From positions 4,972,501-5,036,500 of the forward strand of contig NC_063998.1 in the NCBI RefSeq assembly GCF_932276165.1: a stretch of DNA of 64,000 nt. The letters run 5' to 3'. Shown here piece after piece: positions 21,837 to 32,149 of the stretch. The position numbers and the translations under genes were made by a program. A model generated the notes under the pieces. It did no database searches. It saw nothing but the letters and a program-made list of their open reading frames with translations, and was not told where the DNA came from. Positions within the stretch are counted from its first letter, which is position 1, and each line of letters opens with the position of its first letter. Origin of the DNA: Plutella xylostella (lineage: Eukaryota; Arthropoda; Insecta; Lepidoptera; Plutellidae).

Positions 21837-24757
21837 TAAAACTAGTACTTGTAAATCAACGAATGCAAATGGTGCATACAACTCTGTTTTAAACCATATC
21901 AATATATTACATCAAAATATCAATGGATTAATATCAAAGTCAGATACTCTAGCGACTCACCTAGACGAATTGTTAGACAACAACATAAAAATTGATTTAC
22001 TATGTATAACTGAACATAACATGACTAATGGTAATATGACATTATTGAATTTGCCGAACTTTAAATTAGGTGCATGCTTTTGTAGGGAGAAATGTCACGG
22101 TGGATCTTGTATTCTTATATCAAGCGAGCATAAATATTTAGAAATAAAGGAAGCATATAAACATAACATTCCGAATATATTTGAATGCTGTGCAGTCAAC
22201 CTGACTGAACATAATATAAATGTAGTTTGCCTGTATAGGCCACCCAAATATGACTCAAATACTATTGACATTTTTTTTTAATGCACTTCACAATCTTTTG
22301 ACATTACTTTCTAATAAGACTGCGAATAAGACAATTATTTGTGGTGACTTTAATATTGATCGCCTCATAAAAACAAGAATAAGTACACACTTCGAACATA
22401 TTTTATCATGTCATAATTTAAAATTGATCATTAATGAACCAACCAGATTGAGCAGCGGCACGTGTCTAGACAACTTTGCCCACAACACACGAGGCTCTAA
22501 GGCTGAGGTAATAGAACTTGCATTGTCCGACCATACTGCCCAACTATTTAAATGCCCTGTAAAAAAATATTGTTCATTGAAACATTGGTTTTTAGAGAGA
22601 AGGCAGTATACTGCTGAAAACCTTGATAAATTTAAATATTATATATCTCAATTAAGTTTTGAAGAGGCCTATAACTTAAATGATCCAAACGCAGCGTTTG
22701 AATCTTTTCACACAAGTTTTAAATTATTTTATGAACTTTGTTTTCCTCTGACAAAAGTAAAAATAGCAGCAACTACACGTCCTAAATGGATATCAAAGGG
22801 CATAAAACAGTGCTCTAAAAGAAAGCGTGAGATGCTATGGAAATATAGAAGGTATAAAAATAAGGAAGATAAAATAGCATTTAAGGCATACGCCAAAAGA
22901 TTAAAATCCATAATAAAACAAACTCAACGATCACAAAATGAATATAATATTATAATGTCCCAGAATAAGTGTAAAGAAACTTGGAAAATTATAAATAACT
23001 GTAAATCACAGTATCCTAAAGAAGAGATACATCAAATTAGAGAACAAAATGAAATTATTCAAAATCCTCAGGATATTGCTGAAGCATTCAATAACTTTTT
23101 TATTGACCAGGTTCAGCTTATTGGTGAACAAAAGGAGAAAAGAGATGGTAATAGCTGCAGTTTCCCGCAACAAGAAAAATCTGTTTTCCTAGGCCTTACA
23201 TCACCTGAGGACATATATAGAATCACAATGTCTCTAAAAAATACCAACAGTACTGGATACGATAATATATGTACGAAAGTCCTGAAATACGTAGCACATA
23301 TAATAAGCCCGATTTTAAGCCACATAGTAAATTTATGTATCATAAATGGTATTTTTCCCGATATCTTGAAAGTATCAATTATAAAACCTTTATTTAAAAA
23401 AGAGGATCGAGAAAACATGGCATACTATCGACCAGTAGCTCTCATCCCTATATTCTCAAAAATATTGGAAAAGGTGATTTACAATAATATATATAATTAT
23501 TTTGAGCAGAAATCGCTGTTTACAGAATCACAAGCTGGCTTTCGAAAGAACAAAAATGTTAACTTAACAATATATAAGTTTTTGTTGCAAGTCACTGAAA
23601 GTCTGGATAAAAGGAAACTAGTTACTGCCCTATACATGGACTTGACAAAGGCATTTGACCTAGTAGATCATGCTATTTTAGTTAAAAAGCTTTACTCATA
23701 CGGTGTAAGAGGTAACGTACTCGACCTACTAGAATCATACCTACAAAACAGAAAACAAATTACAGTAATATCAAAAACAAATCCTCAAAATAAAGTAGTT
23801 ACACAATATCAATCTCAACATAGAACTGTAAAATATGGTGTCCCACAGGGAAGCGTATTAGGACCACTGCTTTTTTTGATATATATTAACGATTTTCCCA
23901 CAGCTGTAAGTTGTCCAATGTACCTATTTGCTGACGATAGTACCGCTGTTTTTACAGACACAGACAATAACTTGATAATCAATGACATAAATACAAATTT
24001 GAATAATTTAATAGACTGGCTGACATTAAATAATTTAATTTTGAATATTGATAAGACGAAAATTATGACATTTACGAACAATTATAAAAATAGCAATTTT
24101 AATCAAGTAAACATAGCTTGGGATGGTAAGGCGATAACTTCTACTGATAGTGCTAAATTTCTAGGAGTACAAATTGACTCTAACCTGAATTGGAAGGAAC
24201 AGATTGAAATAGTCTGTACTAAATTGTACAAATTTTCATACGCACTACATATGCTTTCCAAAGTAGTCAGTCAGAAAACGGTTTTAACAGCATATCATGC
24301 CTATGTCGTTTCTACCCTTCGCTACGGTATAATTTTTTGGGGAAACTCTACAGACAGAGATAGAGCGTTTAGAGCCCAAAAAAGATGTGTTCGTGCTATG
24401 TGTAGACTGAAACAAACAGATAGCTGTAAACCATATTTCAGAAAACTCTCAATTTTAACGCTGACTTCCTTATACATATTTGAGGTTTCAATATTTGTCA
24501 AATCAAACATGTGTCTCTTTAGTTCTTTCAGAAGTGAACGACTTCAGAATAGAAATAAAATATGTGCTAGACCAAGAAAAACGGCACTACTTGACAAAAG
24601 TATATTCGGAATGGCAACAAAAATATTTAACCATCTTCCTAAAATACTAAGGGAAACCGATGACATCAAAGAATTTAAAAATAAATTAAAAAACATATTA
24701 GTAACAAAACCGTATTACAATATTAATGAATTTTTTGATGATTTGATTATTGAATAA
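21832..24757 (+). pseudogene. LINE ORF2: endonuclease and reverse transcriptase, one frameshift
   Basis: The frame is open from 21820, overlapping the end of ORF1, but its first ATG is at 21970, after the first endonuclease motif (ILHQNINGL at about 21900). The endonuclease continues with LLCITEHN and VVCLYRPP. At 22271-22279 a run of nine T puts TAA in frame; with eight T the protein would continue as NALHNLL and IICGDFNID. The second frame to 24757 has LALSDHTAQ, YYRPVALIPIFSKILEKVIY, MDLTKAFDLVDH, YGVPQGSVLGPLLFLIYIND and FADD, the catalytic aspartates. Apart from the extra T the coding region looks complete. The lack of an early AUG suggests termination-reinitiation or another non-standard start. 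Confidence 0.75.
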
Positions 24758-25333
24758 GTTTATATAGAATTGTTGATATTTTAATGTTTGCTGCATGACA
24801 TTGTATACATTATCTAGGTACCTTTATTTATTTATTTTCTTTGAATTTTAACTGACATTGATTTTTATTTTAAATTTTATAATAGAATTGTGTAATTAAA
24901 TTAATTATTATCTGCATGCAAATATGAAAATTTGTACACCCTTAAGGGTAGAATATAGCTGACCTCTATTGTAACGAACATCATTGTAATTACCTATATT
25001 CAAGCAAATAAATATCTTTATCTTATCTTTATCTTATCTTATCTTACCGTTTAATGCAGTTTTCGGCTGCTAGAAATCTACTGTTGACCATGCGTAAACC
25101 GGCACCGGATGTAAAAAAATAATTTATTCTAAAATTTAAACTCTAAAACTTCTACAACAATAATATGATTGCATTTTCTTGTTTTATTTTGATGTATACG
25201 ACCTTTAAACACAGTATATGCCATTTATTAGAAGGAAGTCTAATACCGGTATTAATACCGGGATCCCGGTATTGAGTTGTAATACCGGAACTCAATACCG
25301 GTATTGAAAATTGTTCCGGTATTGCATGCCCTA

Positions 25334-25492
25334 CCACTCTCCCAGGACAAGCTTGCTTGTGTTGGGTCCACCAACCTGCACTAAACCAGCGTGGTCTTCT
25401 TCTTCTTCTTCTTCCCTTCCTTAATTGGAAGAAGACCCGTCCGTCCCCTAGCAGTGGGGACGTAATGGGTCGTCATGATGATGGTGATGATT
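25334..25492 (+). mobile_element. 3' part of the interrupted SINE, RTE-like tail
   Basis: After the second copy of CCACTCTC the SINE resumes (GTTGGGTCCACCAACCTGCA). It has a (CTT)n tract at 25397-25413 and ends in CTAGCAGTGGGGACGTAATG followed by ATG-rich repeats, the RTE-type 3' end. Joined with 19608-19804 it makes a complete SINE of about 350 bases. Confidence 0.7.
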
Positions 25493-25705
25493 GTTATCAA
25501 ATAGCAAACATACAGAACGGTTGCTAAGTGGATGTACTTACTCCTTTAAACATTACTGCCAGTCATGATGAAATTGAAAATTGATAATACCTACAAAACC
25601 AAAAATAAACATAAGTATACATAAATAGCTAAAAGGTTTGCGTCAACCTGCTTCAACACATGTAATCGTTCATTTAAATGATAAAACAACAGACTACAGT
25701 TGCCC

Positions 25706-25968
25706 GAGCACAGGATTCGAAACCACCGTTTACGTTGCGTATCGTCAAATGTCACTGTCAAAATGTAAGGCAAATTTGTTAGTTCCAAAAGTGGCATTTG
25801 TTTTTCCCATGTTAGGTGGAATTTCACCAAACGCTAAAAGTATTTAGTAGCCTGTCATACGTCTGTCACTTAGTACAAAATGTATTTAAAATTTAATTTA
25901 AATACGTTTAGCGTTTGGTAAAAGCAACCCTTCGTGTAGATTCGAAAATAGTATCGAATCCTATGCTC
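25706..25968 (-). mobile_element. About 263-bp MITE, copy B (inverted relative to copy A)
   Basis: The ends GAGCACAGGATTCGAAA and ATCGAATCCTATGCTC mirror those of the 17.15-kb copy, and the interior matches it in reverse orientation, with an insertion/deletion difference inside the AT-rich centre. Confidence 0.65.
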
Positions 25969-26018
25969 GCGCCTCAGATCAATATCACTGTGATTTTCTG
26001 ACTGATTTGCCATTACAA

Positions 26019-26245
26019 TCCTAACTAATATTATAAATGCGAAAGTAACTGTGTCTGTCTGTCTTTCTGTCTGTCTGTCTGTCTGTCTGTCTGTTACTCT
26101 TTCACGCCAAAACTACTGAACGGATTTGAATGAAATTTGGTATACATATGGTATAGACCCTGGGAAAGAACATAGGCTACTTTTTATCCCGGAATTCCCA
26201 CGGGAAAACTTTTTAAGGCGAAGCGAAGCTCGCGGGAACAGCTAG
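26019..26245 (+). mobile_element. Short non-autonomous Helitron, copy 2 (complete ends)
   Basis: It starts TCCTAACTAATATTATAAAT after an A and ends CAGCTAG before a T, the A/T insertion and CTRR end expected for Helitrons. GCGAAGCTCGC forms a 3' hairpin about 10 bases from the end. It carries a (GTCT)n microsatellite at 26055-26093. Confidence 0.75.
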
Positions 26246-26496
26246 TTTTGTATAAATCAGACAGCAAGGATGTCCAAAAAGGCGCTCTCGGTTGTCGATA
26301 CGATATGAAGGTGTTGGTAGGCTTGGTGTCCTGTTGCTCGCAGCGGTGGCAGCCGTTCGTTGAGTGACGAGGTTTGAAGCTCGAAATTCTAAGCATTTTT
26401 CTTTGGTCTTCTTCAATTTTTTCAGTGTGTACGTCATAAGTATAATTTTGTCAAGCCACTGCTAAGCTTCTGAATACCGAAATCCTAATCCTAACT

Positions 26497-26695
26497 TCCT
26501 AACTAATATTATGAATGCGAAAGTAACTGTGTCTGTCTGTCTGTCTGTCTGTCTGTTACTCTTTCACGCCAAAACTACTGAACGGATCTGAATGAAATAT
26601 GGTGTACATACGGTTTAGACCCTGGGAAAGAACATAGGCTACTTTTTATCCCGGAATTCCCACGGGAAAACTTTTTAAGGCGAAGGAACAGCTAT
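26497..26695 (+). mobile_element. Short Helitron-like element, copy 3 (3' hairpin deleted)
   Basis: It is closely similar to the copy 250 bases upstream, with the same TC start and (GTCT)n tract, but the 3' hairpin segment GCGAAGCTCGCG is missing (GGCGAAGGAACAGCTAT). That loss should make this copy immobile. Confidence 0.65.
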
Positions 26696-26699
26696 ATAA

Positions 26700-27914
26700 T
26701 CATATTTTCTATTGTTTCGTGTGTGATGTAGGCTATGTGTATGTATATCATATAAACGATTCCCGAACACTGACAAAGTAAGCGGAAGTAATACTACCTA
26801 CAAAAAAACCTGCAAAACTGAAACAAAATAATGACCACTGAAGTTAGCCATCCTACATTCCTACAGTGCTTAGGGCCGAGCCGTCCAAATTCACAACAGT
26901 CTTTGAAAGGCTGTTAGCGCATTTAATTAGCAACGTACTTATATAGCTACGGTATTATCTGTGTACATCCAACAAATGGAACAACTTACTTACACCGCAG
27001 TCTGTAGCCAACACGGTGCAATGAATGGGTGTAAACTTGCGCAGTTTATAACGACTACAAACTTTGCATTTCGCAGAGTTGGCTGCGAACATTGTTCTTG
27101 CCCTTAACATAGACTACACAAACACATCAATACAGTCTCCCCTCCTCACTTAACACCATTCTACAAGAGCGTAATGAGTTGTGAACTCCAACTGAAACTC
27201 TTATTTATTTAAAACTTTTTGCCGACAAATGAACAGATACAATATGTTGGATATTTTTTGGTGCAGATTCCACTGTATTGAAGGTGTACTCTATGCTCTT
27301 AATCAGCCACCCCAGACAGTTACTGGTTCATATTGTTTATTTCAATCTAAGCACAGATTTAAAGCGCGGCGTGCCCGGTGGGGGAGGCTATGGCCCGTGA
27401 CCTGCCGATCTGCACTGCAGACATTATTAGCAGGTTAGCAATCTACGAGCCAATAATACTCTGATTTTATATCCATTTGATTTATTTTCAAGGATGAAAT
27501 TGAACTCGGTGCTCGGTTGTTTTATTAACGGATTGCAAGGGTTGGTGTAGCGTGGATATTTAAGTAGGTAGGTACAGGTGATCAGTTATATCTGGATATC
27601 ATTATTTGATTATATTTCATTCTTTTGTCGCTGTTTACTTAAGGTGTGCTATATTTGAAACTTTCCTGCAATGGTGCCTGTAATGATCGTAGCTCACCGA
27701 AGGTTCACTATAGATTTGAGCCCTATGTCCTTTGCAGTCGCAGGCACTTGCACTAAATTAACTGAAGATATTTTCTATGCTATATCCGGAAGTAGATACG
27801 AGTATTAATAAGTTGGATTCTTCACTCATGTAGGTAAGTACAGGTACGGGCATCATGGTATCGCACACCATAATTTGAAAAAATGAGGATGCAAAAATAT
27901 TTTACTAAATGCAC
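26700..27914. other. Spacer before the protease gene
   Basis: No supported gene. A modest GC patch at about 27360-27420 has no recognisable content. It ends at the polyadenylation signal of the protease gene. Confidence 0.35.
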
Positions 27915-27920
27915 TTTATT
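27915..27920 (-). terminator. Polyadenylation signal of the protease gene
   Basis: TTTATT on the plus strand (AATAAA on the minus) lies about 86 bases past the stop codon of the chymotrypsin-like gene. Confidence 0.5.
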
Positions 27921-28005
27921 TTTCTTGCCTGGTCCATTTGATTAAATAAATATTATTATATGTAGGTTATACAACTTGTATATGTAAACCAAAGTAGTTA
28001 TTATT

Positions 28006-30418
28006 CTAGAGACGAGCGTTGATCCACGTCATGTAGGTGGTGACGCGAGTGAAGACAGACGGCAGACCAGCCTGGCACGACGATGTGTGACCGAAGCCAA
28101 ATGCACTCACTCCAATCTGTAGATACAGGATTAATTTATGGTTAAAAGTAAACGCAGCGTATGATAAAGTACCTACATACGCTAGTTATTTAAGTTATAA
28201 ACACACAGGCCGTAATTAGCCCAATGCAGCTGCAGGACTTCAGCCTCCTACAATACTGGAATGTTATGGTCATAATAATTATCTACGCTTCAAAAGCGCA
28301 TAGCACACATCACAAATATTTATCACCCAAGACCGAAAACAAATATTATGCTACGGCCGGGGATTAGGTATTGAACACTATACCCACACATGCTACTCCA
28401 TCCAGCCATTGTAAAACACCTTCTCGCCATGCAACACTAAAAAGAGTATTCCGTCATCATCCTCTGCAGCTATGTGTGTCGGATTCCCTACGGTATTGGC
28501 CTGTCCACAGCCAGTACGAAAACTAATAGCGTCTCTAGTTTCAGTCTGAGGTAAAAGAGCCAAAAACGATTCTCACCAGAACTTTCTGGAAGTTGGAGCC
28601 AGTCTCGACGACCAGCGGCCCGCCGGTGTCGCCCTGGCAGGTGCCCACTGCGTGGTTGCCGCTGATGCAGACGTGTGAGCTGGTGACCGAGGCCCCGTAG
28701 TGGCGCTGGCAGGCAGTGGTGCTTAGAACCGGGCTCCACACGTAGCGGAGAGTGGCGCTGCTGCTGATCACGTCATCTGGAATGGAGAAGCCGTTCGGTA
28801 ATAGGTACGTCACTAAAAGTACTACACTACTTTCACCATCATTGGTTGTTGTGAATTGTGGACTGGTATTTTCGTTAGGATAGGTTACTGAAATTAAAGA
28901 AAGACTTTTTATTGAACAGAGGTTTATTGTAAGGTACAATATCGAGATAGCCACCAAGCCACCATGATATTATAAGTAAATTGAATGAATTAATACATGA
29001 ATGAACGATTGAATGAATCTACTGAATTAATCTAATATTTAAATTATTAACGAAACAATCATCGTAACATTAACAATCGATTTCTGGGAAACTTTTGTAA
29101 GATATAAAAACTTCGATGTCAATCGTCGTTCGATGATGGTTTGTTAAAGGTTTCCTCATCAAGCTTACCGTTTGTAGACCGTCCGTATCCTGAAGCCATA
29201 GCGTTCACGCGTTCATAAGTAGAGGATCCAGCCGGTAAAGCGACGTTGCGGATGCTATCTGAAAATAAAACAGAAAGTACGTTAGTTGCAATATGTATAA
29301 CTACAGTCCAACTATAAAGTCGTGAATGTATGTAAAAGTAAGTAAATAACTGATGATCATAAAAAGTCTTAGCAAAATCGCACTCCTTGATGTCAGGACT
29401 TTATATATAGTTTGACTGTAGTATCTTCCTTAGTTCCGTTTAACTAAAACTTTTACGGACTTTCCGGTTCCCTTACGAACCAGAAGCAGATACAGGCATA
29501 ACGACTTCGGAAAGACATTCAGGAATCCTCAGGAATTAAGACACAAAGCTATCGGTATTTACCAACTTAGACCATAAACTTACTGGAATAAGCCACCCAG
29601 GGTATGGTGACGACGGCGATATCATTGCTGAGCGTCCAGGGGTTCCAGTTGGCGTGGACCTCCACTGTGTTGGTGTTGATCCGCGTGCCGCCGCTGTACA
29701 GCGTGCGCGAGCCGAGCACCGCCGTGAAGTGGCGCGCCTGCTGGCTGCCGTCCGCCCAGCAGTGCGCCGCCGTCAGCAGCCGCGTGTTGGACACCAGCGC
29801 CGCGCCGCACACCGACACCGCGCCCGACACCAGCGATACCAGCAGACCCACCTAAAAGGGAGGGGGGGGGCAGTAAGTTTGTTGCAAAATTATGTTTGGT
29901 ATATACCTTTGCAACTGATCCATGGGGCCTCTCCATTTTATCGAGGGTTTCCAAACAAAAGTACTCTTTGAGTACGGTAAGTGAGGGTGCCATCATATTC
30001 GTATCGGTAGGAGAATTACCTCCCCGAGGCCACTCTCCTAGAGTAATGAGGCATTAGCTTCAGCGACAAGATCCACTGCTCCATAGATCCCTGATGTCAG
30101 ACTGTTGAATGATTGACGATATAGTGCCTGTGCCTCTCTAAACGAGTTGACGAGTTCTGATCATGGGATGGGATTCTGGATCTCTGGGAGCAAAAAATAT
30201 TTGTCCATCCATACCTGGTAAGGAATGTCGCTGATTTCAGCAAGTGAGCCGCCGACGATTCTTTGGTACTTCATTTGCTCCTCAGCGTCCTTTATAAGCT
30301 TCGCTTGCGGGATGCCGACCTCCTCGTGGTAGTTGTAAGGAGTCAGCAGCCGGTCACCCGTCGCTGGGCTGCCCTGCACCAGGGCTGCTAATAACAATAC
30401 TCCACAAAGACGGAACAT
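28006..30418 (-). CDS. Chymotrypsin-like S1A protease with Thr at the catalytic Ser position (probable serine protease homologue)
   Basis: Five exons: 30418-30215, 29851-29584, 29258-29169, 28776-28577 and 28116-28006, giving 290 residues without breaks. Residues 1-17 are a signal peptide (MFRLCGVLLLAALVQG). A propeptide follows to Arg53, with RIVGG at 53-57 as the activation site. His98 (LTAAHC) and Asp145 (NDIAV) of the triad are present. The nucleophile motif is GDTGGP with Thr238 instead of Ser. The residue equivalent to chymotrypsin 189 is Gly232. The family is secreted into the midgut or haemolymph. With Thr at this place it is probably weak or inactive, perhaps a non-catalytic homologue; a threonine nucleophile cannot be ruled out. 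A TATA-like ATATAAATAA lies about 55 bases upstream of the ATG. The adjacent inverted copy shares the substitution. Confidence 0.88.
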
Positions 30419-30471
30419 TTTGGATGAAATACTTGTGTGAACTGTTTACGAACTCTCTGTGTCAATCTATT

Positions 30472-30480
30472 TATTTATAT
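30472..30480 (-). promoter_or_regulatory. Likely TATA box of the protease gene
   Basis: The minus-strand ATATAAATA lies 54-62 bases upstream of the start codon at 30418. This fits a transcription start roughly 25 bases upstream of the ATG. No initiator was firmly identified. Confidence 0.45.
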
Positions 30481-30489
30481 GTGTCTAGC

Positions 30490-31545
30490 AATCTATTAGT
30501 TGCAATAAAAACAATCTTCAGATAAGCATCTGATTTGCGATTAGGTACTTTTTTAAGGTACAATTTATTGCATTTAGGGATCTCCCATCGAATACAAATA
30601 GATATATAATGGTTGTTGGATGAGAAAGGCCGAAAACTGAGAGCTCTAATAAAAGCTCCTTGGCAAGGTAAGCGCCACCTATCGGTAACGGTATCGTACG
30701 CAACGGACACATCGTATTCAGTCATTATTCGTTGTACAGATTTTCAAACAATTGTGCGTCCACTTCATCGACATTGTCGACGCCGTTTCTCCATACATTT
30801 ATATTCATGACAATCCGTATGGTGCGTACGGAATACGTAGGTACTATACCTTTCGGATTGACGCAAATGTCCAATAGACGATTGTTGGCATGATCACAAC
30901 GAAAAATAATGTAGTTAATTTTAAGACCACAGGGCCTCTAGTACGAGTTTTGCAATTTATGTAAACGAAAAAAGTTTTGGTTTTCTTCTGTCACCTGCAT
31001 ACATTATCTGTCAAAAGTTTCATGATAGTTTCCCGTAGAAGCGCCACTTTGTATGTAAGAAAACTGAAAGTTTTATAGTTTTCGACGAACTATCAAACCT
31101 ATACTAGAAGTACTGTATATTTTTCTTAAAAGCATAGGTTTAATCATACATATAAGCGGGAATTAAGTAAGTAAAGGATGGATTCGATATTGACCAACGA
31201 TTACCTACCATCATTTTATCAATAGGGTAGGTAATCGATACATATCAGTTGGCCATAAATGTAGGTAACTATTAATTGGTTAATTACAACAATATTCACG
31301 GTTCTTTCCCCTTTCGGGGAACCACTTGAAGATACTTATCATCATTTCCTGACGTTGTTCATTATCTTTATTCAAGGGCAAAATAGAGAAACAGGGTGAT
31401 GTGTTATTCTTAGATATATCAGCTGTCCGACACCCATAACACAGGTTCTGCCTAGCTTGGGGTTGGATGGCCGTGTGTGAGATGTCCCCACATATTTATT
31501 TATTTATTATTCTTCAAAGGTTTTATATTAAAATATTGTAGGTAT
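30490..31545. other. Spacer between the protease gene and its inverted partial copy
   Basis: No exon matching the missing 5' part of the partial copy was found here. Short AT-rich frames only. Confidence 0.4.
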
Positions 31546-31552
31546 GTACGAG

Positions 31553-31953
31553 TCTCCGCTACATGTGGAGCCCGGTGCTGGGCACGGCCGCCTGCCAGCG
31601 CCACTACGGAGCTTCCGTCACCAGCTCACACGTCTGCACCAGCGGGGACCACGGCAAGGGCACCTGCCAGGGAGACACCGGCGGACCACTCGTCGTCGAA
31701 ATTGCTTCTGAATTGCGAAGAGTTCTGGTGAGAATCGTTCCTGGCGTTTTGCCCAAGTGTTTCTATTATTATTTTGGTAATGTCATGGTATATGTGCAGC
31801 ATTAAGTTTCGAACAATAATACATTATCGATGATCTTTGCAGATTGGTGTGAACACATTTGGATTCGGCCACACGTCGTCCTGCCAGGCGGGGCTACCGT
31901 CAGTCTACACTCGGGTCACCTCCTACTTGACGTGGATCAACGCTCGTATCTAA
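31553..31953 (+). pseudogene. 3' fragment of a chymotrypsin-like protease gene (two exons)
   Basis: The exon-like part 31553-31727 and the exon 31843-31953 correspond to exons 4 and 5 of the 28.0-30.4-kb gene, in the opposite orientation. They encode MWSPVLGTAACQRHYG, CQGDTGGPLVVE and IGVNTFGFGHTSSCQAGLPS, ending WINARI and TAA. The intron position and phase are identical to the full gene. The exons for the signal peptide, His and Asp are missing, and the first residues of exon 4 are lost. Thr again replaces the catalytic Ser. The frame is intact, so the copy is recent or its exons are used in another transcript, but alone it cannot encode a protease. Confidence 0.75.
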
Positions 31954-31978
31954 ACATATCTTTATTTCGATACCCAGA

Positions 31979-32149
31979 ATATATATAGATATGCTGGTTA
32001 ATGTCCAACCCGCCTAAAGTTACAGCTATTTTACTTACACTTAAGCTCACTAACTCGGTGAGATAATGTCAGTAACTTTAGCAAAATGCAAGTTTAAAAT
32101 AGCTGTAACTTTAGGCGGGTTGGACATTAACCAGCATATCTATATATAT
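31979..32149. repeat. Fold-back element: perfect 55-bp inverted repeat with 61-base loop
   Basis: Arms 31979-32033 and 32095-32149 are perfect reverse complements; both contain CCAACCCGCCTAAAGTTACA or its complement. The loop holds TTAAGCTCACTAACTCGGTG, which resembles part of the RTE reverse transcriptase relic at 644-663. If transcribed it would form a long perfect hairpin. The last 12 bases of each arm are AT alternations, so the insertion boundaries are unclear. Confidence 0.8.

Larger units (their letters stand above)
19935..25047 (+). mobile_element. Nearly intact LINE (Jockey/CR1-group) inside the hAT element
   Basis: It comprises a 5' UTR of about 700 bases, ORF1 (20640-21836), ORF2 (from about 21820 to 24757), a 3' UTR and a simple-sequence tail of TTATC units at about 25015-25045. 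Only one frame disruption was found (a T homopolymer at 22271-22279), so this copy looks much younger than the 5.3-kb LINE. The 5' boundary is estimated from where the hAT sub-terminal repeats stop. Confidence 0.75.
19805..25333. mobile_element. hAT-type element containing a LINE
   Basis: The ends TAGGGCATGCAATACC (19805-19820) and GGTATTGCATGCCCTA (25318-25333) are perfect 16-bp inverted repeats. The insertion duplicated CCACTCTC (19797-19804 and 25334-25341), an 8-bp duplication as made by hAT transposases. Both sub-terminal regions are packed with AATACCGGTATTG-type palindromic words (19815-19920 and 25243-25322), likely transposase binding sites. No hAT transposase was seen; most of the length is a LINE inserted between the arms. 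Confidence 0.8.
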
